Numbered from the stretch's first letter, positions 41,074 through 51,006 are shown. The stretch is 64,000 nt of DNA from Steromphala cineraria (GCA_916613615.1 OU744725.1:63496575-63560574), one strand, 5' to 3'. Program-made: numbers and translations. Notes: generated by a model not told the origin, from the sequence alone.

Positions 41074-41796
41074 ATAACTTGAAGAAAAACCTGGAGAAAC
41101 CCGTGACGATTTTGAACACAACTGCTCAACTCACAGACTTAATCTCGACAAAGATGGACGTCCACGGCGCAGTGGGATTTAAAGGTATAATCTGGGCACA
41201 TGTTTTCCCAGAAAATTGAAATTAAATTCCTCCTGATATAAACAATTTGACTATTGTTTAATATTTTTTTATATGATATCAAGTTTACCATAAGTTGATT
41301 CTAAAATTGCAAATATCTTTCAAAAACAATCATAAATTAAAAGTTACAACTAACAGAAAACTATATTTATTTTTCAGATTTTTCAAGTAGGGCCAAATTT
41401 TGAACTCTTGAAATTGTTCGGTGACCTCCAAATTCTATTATATTTTCAATTCCGCATATCAAAAAGTACCTAAACACCAAAAATGAGAAAATTCTTTAAA
41501 CTTTTATTTTTTGGGTAGACTTTATATCCATAACGGAGTTGAGCGAATACATTCAAAGGGAAGAGGTCCCCGCCCCGTACTTGTTTCTTTTGATCATTAT
41601 AGATTGAAAGTTGGGGTGCTGAAGTCATCATCAATGAAATTGAAAGAGAGCAAAATATTTATTTCTCAAGATTTCACTTATAATGTTCGTGAAACTCGGC
41701 TTAAACTCAAGCCACATATGGATGAGGCCAGAGAAGGCCACAAATTCGCTATGCTACGATAAGATCCAAATTAACAAAAAAAATCTACAAACTTGA
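41074..41796 (+). pseudogene. LINE ORF1 fragment, central and C-terminal part (host LINE)
   Basis: Immediately after the inserted element the ORF1 reading resumes (IFYNL, then in a shifted frame EEKPGETRDDFEHN), ending at a stop near 41,180. After about 330 bp of AT-rich sequence the ORF1 C-terminal portion is recognisable from 41,511: LYIHNGVERIHSKGRGPRPV, then VSFDHYRLKVGVLKSS, ISQDFTYNVRETRLKLKP and MDEAREGHKFAMLR, with a frameshift into YDKIQINKK and a stop at 41,794. The order (I-x-R-x-H-x-x-G, RPRP-hydrophobic, EDF-like, KLKP, EAR-x-G) is the usual LINE ORF1 C-terminal pattern. The AT-rich stretch 41,183-41,510 has no TIRs that I can see. Confidence 0.6.
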
Positions 41797-41927
41797 CCCT
41801 AACACTTGTAAGCTGATTCCAACCCGTACACTAAATGAAAACACCACCCATCCCTAGGGGTGTGGCCAAAGCCCATGTGCTAAAGCCTTTTGTGTAAACA
41901 TTAGTGTAAACCTTCGTATATCGTAAT

Positions 41928-42145
41928 CTTATAGAAACATGGACAGACCACAGCGATAAATTTGATGTAAACAATTTTAATTTATGTCTCACAGACCAGA
42001 ACAAAGAGGCCAGGAGCAAAATGATAACTCAGGTGGAATTGTTGTAATTATTTAACGATATTTATCATTGGCAGTGACAGTTTTGAAAAGTAGTTCAGTA
42101 AACGCCTTTTGGCTAAAACTCGATATACTATTAAAAACTTTCTTC
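41928..42145 (+). pseudogene. LINE endonuclease fragment, N-terminal part (host LINE)
   Basis: LIETWTDHSDKFDVNNFNLC followed by LTDQNKEARSK, and in another frame NSGGIVVII, matches the start of apurinic-type endonuclease domains of LINE ORF2 (the ETW block with the catalytic Glu, and the later G-G-hydrophobic strand). The reading is broken by frameshifts and stops. It extends to 42,145, where a younger LINE copy is inserted; the endonuclease resumes at 44,472. The sequence 41,797-41,927 between ORF1 and this block has no clear assignment. Confidence 0.55.
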
Positions 42146-42387
42146 AAACTTTATCAAAACATGAAAAATGGTCATTAAACGGCAAACCCATAGAAGTAGT
42201 TTCTCATTTCAAATACCTGGGGGTAGTCTTTTCTTACAGAAATAACTTTTCAAATGCATGTAGCACTTTGGCAAAACAAGCAGATAAAGCTTTAGGGCCC
42301 GTTCGGAAATTGTTTAATCGATTCCATGATCTTTCATTTAGCACTTACTTTAAGATATTTGATTCCAAAATACAGCCTATCCTTCTA
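42146..42387 (+). pseudogene. LINE reverse transcriptase C-terminal part, first segment
   Basis: The frame reads TLSKHEKWSLNGKPIEVV, then SHFKYLGVVFSYRNNFSNAC, and onward to KIFDSKIQPILL at 42,387. The F-K-Y-L-G-V-x-F block and the following hydrophobic helices are the standard end of the RT domain in LINE ORF2. The open frame upstream to 42,094 belongs to the host LINE, not to this copy. The reading stops only because of the inserted element at 42,388 and resumes in frame at 43,581 (YGSELWG). Confidence 0.75.
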
Positions 42388-43578
42388 AACTGAATACCAA
42401 AAGAAACTTTGCACCATTTTGTAATGATTCTGATTGACGAATGAAAAACGATAGAAATTTAAAACAAAGTACCTCTTAATAATCAATCATTTGTTTAAAC
42501 AACCAGCGAATCCAAATTAAAGGTGGGAAACCCAGTTTTGCACTTATTTGATCTGAAGTGGGCAGGGGTCAAAATTTTGGTTGTTCAGACGTTCGTTGAA
42601 ATGATGTTTTCGCAATAATTTCGTTAAAGTACTAAAATGTGCTACTTAAGTACCAGGTTTGAGCAGCCCGAGTGTTATAAGTTCCAAATCTGCCATGAGT
42701 AACCAAAAAGGTCAAACGTCAAAATACGTTTGCTGCCAGCAGGTTCAACTTTACATTTTGTCTGCATCGAAGCTTTTCCATAAATGGGAATGTGTGGACA
42801 CAAGTCTTACTTGTCATATTGACTTTTCTTTGAGTCGTACAAATGGTAACTAGCCTTTAGAGCTCAACAATCGCAATTAAATCATGTTATTGCATGCCAA
42901 TTCTGACGTTATAACTTCGAATGAAATTGCCATGTTTCGATGTTTAGTGACCAATAGCTGTCAACTTAGCAGTCGATGAGCTCTGATTAGATCTGTCCAA
43001 GTTCATAAAATGCACGAGAACATTACAACATGCCGACCTTTGATGTTTGCTATCTCTGACGTCACTAAGAGAAAACGTTGGCGGTGGTCTAACGTCACAG
43101 ATATCGGCTCTCATGCAGTGAAAAAACAACTGTTTTTTGTGTTTCAGGGTTGTCAGCAATCCTCACAACATGTCTGTATAGCCGGATCATGTTACCATTA
43201 GAAATGAAGGAACACTACCGATTCTTGTAAAAAGGGCTGTTTTTGATCAATTTTGTAAATTTCAGAGGGGATTTGCGATATTTTTGCTTTACCGTTTACT
43301 GCTTTTAAGGTGTTTTTTTCACTTTTGGAGTGACAAACATTCATTATGAACAGTTATCAAACTTTTTCGTCACGTCAATTGGTTTCAGTAGAAACCTCAC
43401 ATGATTATGACATTTTTGCCATTTCTGCAAAAATGCATGAATATTGCTCAATTAAAAGTTTTCAACTTGAAAGTGTGGGTTTCAACTATTTCATTGCCAC
43501 CTTAAATGAAAATGTAAATATGAGATCGTTTTCGAAATTTCAGTTTTAAAATTGCAAAGTTTCTTTTGGTATTCAGTT
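42388..43578. mobile_element. 1,191-bp non-autonomous TIR element flanked by TA
   Basis: The left end AACTGAATACCAAAAGAAAC and the reverse complement of the right end match for 26 bp (42,388-42,413 against 43,553-43,578). The dinucleotide TA precedes (42,386-42,387) and follows (43,579-43,580). Removing the element and one TA gives the LINE reading PILLYGSELWG without interruption, which fixes the boundaries. Short frames inside are not recognisable as a transposase. TA duplication with short TIRs suggests a Tc1/mariner-type or related non-autonomous element. Confidence 0.93.
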
Positions 43579-43580
43579 TA

Positions 43581-44390
43581 TATGGGTCAGAATTATGGGG
43601 TGTTTTTGTAAATAAACAAATTGAGAGGGTTCATACAAAATTTTGTAAATATGCTTTGAGATCTTCCAATGCCGCCGCAGTATTAGGTGAATGTGGGCGC
43701 ACGCCTCTTCTTGTTAACATTTATTTTCGTGTAATAAAATTCTGGCTAAGAATTGTAAGAATGTCAGAAAATCGTTTAACAAAACGTTGTTACTATATGC
43801 TTAAAACTTTTGATTGTCAAGGCTATTATAATTGGGCATGTTGTGTTAGATCCATATTATTCTCGTATGGCTTTGCATATGTTTGGCAAGCCCAGGACGT
43901 CGGCGATGTAAAACAATTTATTAGAATATTTAAATTAAGAACGAAAGATGTATGTATGCAAGATTGGTTTGCCCGTGTGAGTGAATCTTCCACTTTACAA
44001 GTTTATTGCATCTTTAAGACCATCCTTCGATACGAGCCATACTTAACGGAAATTAAATCAATTAAATTGCGTCGCACTCTTTCCAAATTTCGCTGCTCTG
44101 CTTCTGAACTAAAGATTGTATCTTATAGACGCTCCATTTCGACAACTATTACTGACGCATTGTGCCCGTGTTGTGGGGATGACCGTGAAGATGAATACCA
44201 TACTCTATTAGTTTGCCCATTATACATTACCATACGAAATAAATATATACCAATGTATTTTCACAAGAATCCATCAAACCAAAAGTTTATTCAATTGCTG
44301 TCCAGTCAAAATCCTACAATCATAAATAATTTAGCACTTTATATATCAACAATGTTTAATATGCGATGTGAACATCTCGCGCTCTCGTAA
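43581..44390 (+). pseudogene. LINE ORF2 C-terminal domain with CCHC-like knuckle, second segment
   Basis: It continues the RT from 42,387: YGSELWG, then a 260-residue helical C-terminal region with LGECGRTPL, KLRRTLSKFRCSASELKI, and a cysteine/histidine cluster LCPCCGDDREDEYHTLLVCP typical of the end of ORF2 in several LINE clades (Jockey/CR1/L2-like; exact clade not resolved). It is open from the insertion point to the TAA at 44,388-44,390. Because both segments are open apart from the insertion, this copy is younger than the host LINE. It is 5' truncated, so it cannot be functional. Confidence 0.75.
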
Positions 44391-44471
44391 CAAACCAATG
44401 ATCAATCTGTATTTATGCTAATGTACTATAGGCCTCACAGGCCATCATTTACGAAATAAAGAGTCTGAGTC

Positions 44472-44665
44472 TAAAAACTTTCTTCTCAAAATAACCTGTG
44501 TAGCTAATGACGGACAGAGTGTGATTGACTATGTCATCTGTACGGAAAACTCATCTGAAATCTTCAGTAATTTGTCAGTGTTACCAAGTTGAATCATCAC
44601 CTTTTCCTGTTGCTTTCTCCCTAACTGTGAACCAGTTTGATTTTAGGTCAAATCTTTAACAAAAC
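44472..44665 (+). pseudogene. LINE endonuclease fragment, C-terminal part (host LINE)
   Basis: NFLLKITCVANDGQSVIDYV continues to ICTENSSEIFSNLSVLPS, and in a shifted frame VESSPFPVAFSLTVNQF. The G-x-S-V-I-D-Y-V block and the following (S)-x-x-P-F-P-V-A-F (normally SDH-x-P) are the last strands of the LINE endonuclease. This resumes the fragment ending at 42,145 and shows that the truncated LINE landed inside it. The 60 bp to 44,724 are not assigned. Confidence 0.6.
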
Positions 44666-45177
44666 CTCACTCCTAGACACAGGTGTAGTCGAAATAGTGA
44701 GAAACATTCCATATATAGTAGTTTAGTAGATTTGGGCCCCCGCCTTCAAACTCTTAAGTATTTTTTTAATGGGTGTTTCTAGACAGGAAAATGTCCACTG
44801 AGTTCGATAGGCTATGTCCTCAAAGCGAATTTTGGGGCAAAAGTCCCTTAAAGGACCCCCGAACACCCCCACCGTGGGGGTTTTCCGTGTCGCAAGAAAA
44901 ATTAAACTTAACATTAGTACAGGCAAGTGACACATCTACTAAGGGGTTTTCGGTGGTCCTGATTCCAAAAATTAGGGTTTCAGATTGATCAGACGTCGTG
45001 GTTTCATGCCAACGCCCCATAAAAGTCTTAAATTAGTGATTTTATGTTAAAAATAGTGTATCTTATTCAAATAGTATTGTCAAACATGTCAATTATTTCA
45101 TAAACAATTTCCAACATTAACATCAACATTATTAATCTTTTAAATAATAAAGAAGTTATCCAGTTGATCAAACACTG

Positions 45178-45183
45178 TTTATT
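45178..45183 (-). terminator. Polyadenylation signal AATAAA
   Basis: AATAAA on the minus strand lies 22 bp beyond the stop codon of the nuclease-gene fragment, in a suitable position for 3' end formation. The sister arm keeps the same motif at 50,305-50,310, but there a 1.8-kb element separates it from the gene. Confidence 0.6.
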
Positions 45184-45204
45184 GATATAGAGCTCAGATG
45201 GCAG

Positions 45205-47057
45205 TTACAAATCTTCATCACTGGAACACAATGTGTCAAAATCAACTTCGACTTCCATTTCTTCCTCGTCCTCTGTTTCCTCGTCTTCCTGAACTCCAGC
45301 TTCTAAAACATCTATCAAAGATGCTGGCAGAATGGGTTTGGATGACCATATAGGTTCCAGGGCCCCGGCTTGGCTTTTCATCCATCCCTGACCTTCGTCA
45401 TAGGGTTTTGGTTTCTCGACATAGGCTTCATGCGCTCTTTTGTACAAAGCAACTCGGTGGTTCACACGCTGGTTGTGTGGTGTCAGAGCAGCACGACAAG
45501 GAGGCAGGCGAGCAAGATCCACTTTTGACTTTGCGGTCAGCTTTTCATCCTCACCCACCATCTTGCGCAGCATTTTCCCACGTACATTATTCACAGACGA
45601 TTCCCTACTGTGCCCAAATACAACACAAGTGAACTTCTCTATGGTGTCATCGACTTCAGATCTGATGACCCATTCATCACCAAGCTGTGCAAAGGCCTCT
45701 TGGAATTTAGGAAACTTCTCCAGCTTCTTCAATGGACCTATCTTGCCCTTTCCTTTGAAAGCACTGGTACAGTCCTCTCCAGTCCACACATAGAAGCCAA
45801 GAAGAGTGGCACAGTAGTTTTTCCCCAGAGACTTGGCAAGTTCAGTGATGTTGATGAGCTGCCTGTGTTTTCCTGACCCTGTGTCTAGGTACACAGTCAA
45901 CTTAATGTCATGGGCGTGATACAGCAGGATGACAAAGATGTCTGTGTCGGGTGTCCTGATAACGGCATCCTTATATCCAATTTCAGCGGCGTGGTGGAGA
46001 TACAGCACAACCCTTGTGTCTGTCTCTTCCTGGTTACTGAAGATGGGGTCTATTTCCTCAGTCTTAACCATTCCATTTGAGGCGGTCAGTTGATGGGCCC
46101 TTCCCTCAACAATGAGAATGGCCATAGACGTCTTCTCAAGTCTTGTGGCTGCTTGTTTGTCGCTCCATACTCTAAGTAAAAGCTGACACAACTGCTTCTT
46201 GTTCTCGTCATTTGAAAGGAAGTTCTTAAAATCACTTGGCTTCCTGGTTGCTGGTCCATCCACTATTATCTTCTCCGAGCTGCCCCGCCTTAGTCTCTCC
46301 TGGGCTTTGATGGACTGCGGATGGTAGCTGTCTGTCGAGAACAAGAAGTGTTTCTTTGCAACCATTTGATCAAGAATCTGAAAGCATATATCCCCAAAGG
46401 TCGGAAGATGTTTGTGAGGATGTGGAGAAGACCCATGCCGTCCTGGATAAACAAGGCTTCTTTTGGGGCGGTATCTATTGGTGCAATGTCCTCCGTGAGG
46501 TAGTGCAACACAGTAGCTTTGTTTGTTTTGGTGAAGAAGCCATCTGGTGTTCCAAGACAGGGAGGCACAGGCATCAAACAGAATGTCATGAGGATGTCCA
46601 AGTCAATCGGTTCCTTCAGATTCTGAGATTTGACGAGGAGTAGGAATGCAAGGTCACTTTGCACCTGGTACTGGAGAGTCTGCAAAAAGCAAAATCAACG
46701 TATTTAGATATACCATTGCAAGTCTGTTTCTGATTGAATTTAAACTGACAGAAATAATTGAACTAAAACAAGCTAATATGCTTTGGGAACTATCACATTT
46801 ACCTTTCCTTGTGATAACGTGAGAGTGACCTTCTTGTTACAAGCTTCCATCGTCTTCAGTTTTTGCCTCTTGATTGGATCAAAGAACTTGTCTGGTTGTC
46901 CACTCTGAATGCGTCTAACAAAGTCAGCTTTTGCATCTCTCCCCACAGCTTCTGCATGGAGAACATCGTGCTCGGCATCAGCTGAGACTGGCGCACCAGA
47001 AGCCAAGGAGTAGAGCCTGTCTTTATCTGGTATGGTGAAAGGGTTTGTAAAGTTTTT
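45205..47057 (-). pseudogene. XPG/FEN1-like nuclease-domain gene, C-terminal part, left-arm copy
   Basis: Two exons are visible. Exon 46,803-47,057 reads NPFTIPDKDRLYSLASG ... FFDPIKRQKLKTM ... LTLSQGK, and exon 45,205-46,679 continues TLQYQVQSDLAF to a stop at 45,205; a phase-0 intron separates them. The second exon shows, in order, FIQDGM, FSTDSYHPQ followed by KAQERLRRG, NQEETDTR, TPDTDIFV, then LLG and TGEDCTSAFKGKGK, and ends in a 30-residue Asp/Glu-rich tail. In the 386-residue downstream frame the acidic residues are D12, E113/E114, D116, D140, D142 and D198. This order and spacing match the metal-binding residues and the helix-two-turn-helix of the XPG/FEN1 nuclease family; the assignment is inference. 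A one-base deletion near 46,405 breaks the frame. The 5' part of the gene is absent. Confidence 0.7.
46680..46802 (-). other. Spliceosomal intron, 123 bp, in the nuclease-gene fragment
   Basis: On the minus strand the donor is GGAAAG|GTAAATG (GT at 46,802-46,801) and the acceptor is GCTTTTTGCAG|ACTCTCC (AG at 46,681-46,680). Removal joins ...LSQGK to TLQYQVQ in phase 0. The family-level order, FFDPIKR followed by the PVPP-x-L-x-x-x-DG block, matches that in the long frame at 51.8-55.4 kb (FFAPMKR, then APVPLSLFNMDG), which supports the joint. Confidence 0.7.
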
Positions 47058-48475
47058 GAATCTGAAGGAACCGATTGACTTGGACATCCTCATGACATTC
47101 TGTTTGATGCCTGTGCCTCCCTGTCTTGGAACACCAGATGGCTTCTTCACCAAAACAAACAAAGCTACTGTGTTGCACTACCTCACGGAGGACATTGCAC
47201 CAATAGATACCGCCCCAAAAGAAGCCTTGTTTATCCAGGACGGCATGACTCTTCTCCACATCCTCACAAACATCCCCTCGACCTTTGGGGATATATGCTT
47301 TCAGATTCTTGTTCAAATGGTTGCAAAGAAACACTTCTTGTTCTCGACAGACAGCTACCATCCGCAGTCCATCAAAGCCCAGGAGAGACTAAGGCGGGGC
47401 AGCTCGGAGAAGATAATAGTGGATGGACCAGCAACCAGGAAGCCAAGTGATTTTAAGAACTTCCTTTCAAATGACGAGAACAAGAAGCAGTTGTGTCAGC
47501 TTTTACTTAGAGTATGGAGCGACAAACAAGCAGCCACAAGACTCGAGAAGACGTCTATGGCCATTCTCATTGTTGAGGGAAGGGCCCATCAACTGACCGC
47601 CTCAAATGGAATGGTTAAGACTGAGGAAATAGACACCATCTTCAGTAACCAGGAAGAGACAGACACAAGGGTTGTGCTGTATCTCCACCACGCCGCTGAA
47701 ATTGGATATAAGGATGCCGTTGTCAGGACACCCGACACAGACATCTTTGTCATCCTGCTGTATCACGCCCATGACATTAAGTTGACTATGTACCTAGACA
47801 CAGGGTCAGGAAAACACAGGCAGCTCATCAACATCACTGAACTTGCCGAGTCTCTGGGGAAAAACTACTGTGCCACTCTTCTTGGCTTCTATGTGTGGAC
47901 TGGAGAGGACTGTACCAGTGCTTTCAAAGGAAAGGGCAAGATAGGTCCATTGAAGAAGCTGGAGAAGTTTCCTAAATTCCAAGAGCCTTTGCACAGCTTG
48001 GTGATGAATGGGTCATCAGATCTGAAGTCGATGACACCATAGAGAAGTTCACTTGTGTTGTATTTGGGCACAGTAGGGAATCGTCTGTGAATAATGTACG
48101 TGGGAAAATGCTGCGCAAGATGGTGGGTGAGGATGAAAAGCTGACCGCAAAGTCAAAAGTGGATCTTGCTCACCTGCCTCCTTGTCGTGCTGCTCTGACA
48201 CCACACAACCAGCGTGTGAACCACCGAGTTGCTTTGTACAAAAGACGCATGAAGCCTATGTCGAGAAACCAAAACCCTATGACGAAGGTCAGGGATGGAT
48301 GAAAAGCCAAGCCGGGGCCCTGGAACCTATATGGTCATCCAAACCCATTCTGCCAGCATCTTTGATAGATGTTTTAGAAGCTGGAGTTCAGGAAGACGAG
48401 GAAACAGAGGACGAGGAAGAAATGGAAGTCGAAGTTGATTTTGACACATTGTGTTCCAGTGATGAAGATTTGTAA
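47058..48475 (+). pseudogene. XPG/FEN1-like nuclease-domain gene, C-terminal part, right-arm copy
   Basis: This is the inverted copy of 45,205-46,623. It starts abruptly at NLKEPIDLDILMTF at the palindrome centre, so it lacks the upstream exon. It keeps the frame where the left copy is broken (LTNIPSTFGDICFQIL) but carries two different one-base deletions, near 47,982 (after KFPKFQE) and near 48,246 (after RVALYKR). The last segment ends at TAA 48,473-48,475 with the same acidic tail. All nuclease-like acidic residues up to the first deletion are present. Its own 3' flank was displaced by the element at 48,488. It has no promoter or start context of its own. Confidence 0.7.
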
Positions 48476-48487
48476 CTGCCATCTGAG

Positions 48488-50287
48488 CACAGGAACCCGA
48501 TATTGTAAATAAAATGTAGGTAAAACGTGGGTAAGAAAGACCCGTCCCCTCTATAAATAGAGTAAAGGAATAAAGGCATCCATGTTGCCGATCTCGACTC
48601 GCTTCCGAGTTTAGTCAAAATTATCGCTTCAAATTGGTGACATCTCATACACATACACAAGAACCCCTCAGTTATACATTTCACCGCAAAACTTGGCATA
48701 TTTCCAACACATGTCACCCTTCAAATAACTTTTATATCTATTAAAATTCGCAAAACGACCGCAAAACCCTCTGGGGTGAACGTTACTCCGCACCAAATGC
48801 CCCTCGAGCGATCTGATAGGTCCGTTAAACGTAAGGGCGATTTTCTCTAGATAATTTCTAAAAGTCGCGCAAAATTTAAAAGGCGATTTTTATTGATGTT
48901 CTACCATTTTCAAGCCAGGTTGTGACAATGGAATCAAAAGATTTTTTATTTTGGTATGTGGAATCGTTTTTGCACTAGGGGATTGTCACTGCCAAGCTCT
49001 TGTCTTTACACACTGTAAAATTATTAAATGGAAATTCCCATTTCATTATTTAAAAAAGAAAGGTTCAAAATTTGTTTATTTCATGTGTATAATTACAAGA
49101 ATTGATAAATATCTAAATCATTCATAATACAAACTTTTACATATCAGTAAATTTAAATTGATGGGTTATTACCAATATATCAGTGAATTATTTCAAGTGA
49201 ATAAAGCACAACCAAAAGATTTAGTTATACAAAAGTGTATCAACACTATTAACACAATCTGTGGAATGATAAGTTTTTTCTGAAAATTGTGATTTGATGG
49301 TTCTTACGAGTTACGTTATGTAAAAGATAGTTTAAGCATATGTTTTATTAATGTCAATTTGGCATCAAAGCAATACTCTTTTATACCAAAACTGTAAATG
49401 CATATTTTTGTTAACATAATGAACCAAATGCTGGCAATCATAAATATACTTTCAGACAGGCTTGTTTTGTAAATGTTACTGATTTAACATTATTTCAGAA
49501 TAAACAGCCTATTGATAAACGTATTGAAAAAATGTTTTGATTTGTGGGGATGTTGTTGTACATGACACTGAAAACTGAAAAACACAAATATCAGAATAAA
49601 ACATCAGAAATTAATAACTAGATATATGACATTAATATTTAGATAAATAACTGTGGAAAATCACTCTTATATTTCTTCTCATCACTGGACAGAAAGTTTG
49701 GCAATTCAACTTTAGTGAAACATACATCACTGAGCCAGGAGAGTTTTGACATATTCATTGATACTTTCTTTAAATTTTTACGTAAACAAACTACAAGACA
49801 GTATTACAGGTGCCTGCCCAATGATAACAACAGAATGTGTAATTTCACTCTTCTGATCAGAAATTGATAGCGAAATCATTCCCGAAACATTGCACTGTCC
49901 AAACCATGTCGTTTTGTTTGTTAAGCGAGGCTTAAAATAAATTCGAATAACGGACCAATCAGATAGCCCTAGAGGCATTTGGTGCGGAGTAACGTTCACC
50001 CCAGAGGTTTCTGCGGTCGTTTTGCGAATTTAAATAGATATAAAAGTTATTTGAAGGGTGACATGTGTTGGAAATAAGCCAAGTTTTGCGGAGAAATGTA
50101 TAACTGAGAGGTTCTTGTGTATGTGTATGAGATGTCACCAATTTGAAGCGATACTTTTGACTAAACTCGGAAGCGAGTCGAGATCGGTAACATGGATGCC
50201 TTTATTCCTTTACTCTATTTCTAGAGGGGACGGGTCTTTCTTACTCACGTTTTACCTACATTTTATTTACAATATCGGGTTCCTGTG
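48488..50287. mobile_element. 1.8-kb TIR element with 340-bp inverted ends and an 8-9 bp target duplication
   Basis: The ends begin CACAGGAACCCGATATTG on both strands, and similarity runs about 340 bp (48,488-48,827 against 49,948-50,287). CATCTGAG flanks it at 48,480-48,487 and 50,288-50,295; a ninth base C can be added ambiguously. The left palindrome arm reads CCATCTGAGCTC uninterrupted near 45,191, an internal empty-site control. The 1.1-kb interior (48,828-49,947) is AT-rich with no recognisable gene, so the element is non-autonomous. The long TIR with an 8-9 bp duplication could be Mutator-like or hAT-like; I cannot decide. Confidence 0.92.
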
Positions 50288-50763
50288 CATCTGAGCTCTA
50301 TATCAATAAACAGTGTTTGATCAACTGGATAACTTCTTTATTATTTAAAAGATTAATAATGTTGATGTTAATGTTGGAATTTGTTTATGAAATAATTGAC
50401 ATGTTTGACAATACTATTTGAATAAGATACACTATTTTTAACATAAAATCACTAATTTAAGACTTTTATGGGGCGTTGGCATGAAACCACGACGTCTGAT
50501 CAATCTGAAACCCTAATTTTTAGAATCAGGACCACCGAAAACCCCTTAGTAGATGTGTCACTTGCCTGTACTAATGTTAAGTTTAATTTTTCTTACAACA
50601 CGGAAAACCCCCACGGTGGGGGTGTTCGGGGGTCGTTAAAGGGACTTTTGCCCCAAAATTCGCTTTGAGGACATAGCCTATCGAACTCAGTGGACATTTT
50701 CCTGTCTAGAAACACCCATTAAAAAAATACTTAAGAGTTTGAAGGCGGGGGCCCAAATCTACT

Positions 50764-51006
50764 GGAGTATAGGGAAGTGGGACTCAACAACAGAACAGAA
50801 AATAAATAACCTTAAAGAACTGATAAATAATGAGGACGTGAACGCTGCATTGATTCACTTTATTCAAGGTTATTAAACAGTGCTAGCGACTTCAAGCAAG
50901 TCAAACATACAATGCGAGGCGACCTGACTCGCCAAAGGGAGGTAACTGGTTTGACAGTGAGTGTAAAGCAGTCCAGCAGTTAGCCCGCAGTCGGCTCCGT
51001 GTGTAC
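50764..51006 (+). pseudogene. LINE ORF2 inter-domain fragment (host LINE, beyond the palindrome)
   Basis: KWDSTTEQKINNLKELINN with DVNAALIHFIQG, then in another frame SDFKQVKHTMRGDLTRQR, and finally WFDSECKAVQQLARSRLRVY. The linker between endonuclease and RT in many LINEs has this order (W..., DVN-x-A-x-x-x-F, then W-F/Y-D-x-E-C, R-x-x-L-R-x-Y). It follows the endonuclease end at 44,665, so the 6-kb palindrome sits inside the LINE. The RT proper does not follow; the homology ends near 51,006. Confidence 0.55.

Larger units (their letters stand above)
42146..44471 (+). mobile_element. 5'-truncated LINE insertion with a 14-bp target duplication
   Basis: TAAAAACTTTCTTC at 42,132-42,145 is repeated at 44,472-44,485, and the endonuclease reading of the host LINE reads across the pair (IKNFL, then LKITCVANDG). 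Between them lies the 3' part of a LINE: end of the reverse transcriptase, C-terminal domain, 3' UTR with AATAAA near 44,455, and a short tail ending GAGTCTGAGTC. 5' truncation and a variable target duplication are the signature of target-primed reverse transcription. The copy is split by a 1,191-bp DNA element; without that it is 1,135 bp including the second TA. Confidence 0.8.
44725..50763. repeat. 6-kb inverted repeat (palindrome): arms 44,725-46,623 and 47,058-50,763
   Basis: The left end AGTAGATTTGGGCCCCCGCC is repeated exactly as the reverse complement at the right end (50,763). Arm similarity continues through a 480-bp noncoding outer zone and the coding fragment to 46,623 / 47,058, where GAATCTGAAGGAACC is the last shared word. 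The left arm is 1,899 bp, and the right arm is about the same once the 1.8-kb insertion at 48,488-50,287 and one target copy are removed. Arms differ only by scattered substitutions and single-base deletions. The 434-bp central spacer (46,624-47,057) belongs to the left gene copy. No target duplication was found at the outer ends. The outer zone contains a perfect 8-bp-stem inverted repeat, ACCCCCAC-C-GTGGGGGT, near 44,865. Confidence 0.92.

Noticed and set aside
46356..46643. Plus-strand frames antisense to the nuclease fragment (also 45,408-45,876)
   Set aside because: Shadows of the minus-strand coding sequence; the conserved motifs are in the other strand.
44715..50772. Target-site duplication around the 6-kb palindrome
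   Set aside because: The bases outside AGTAGATTT on each side do not match at 4-10 bp, so I do not call the palindrome a transposon.
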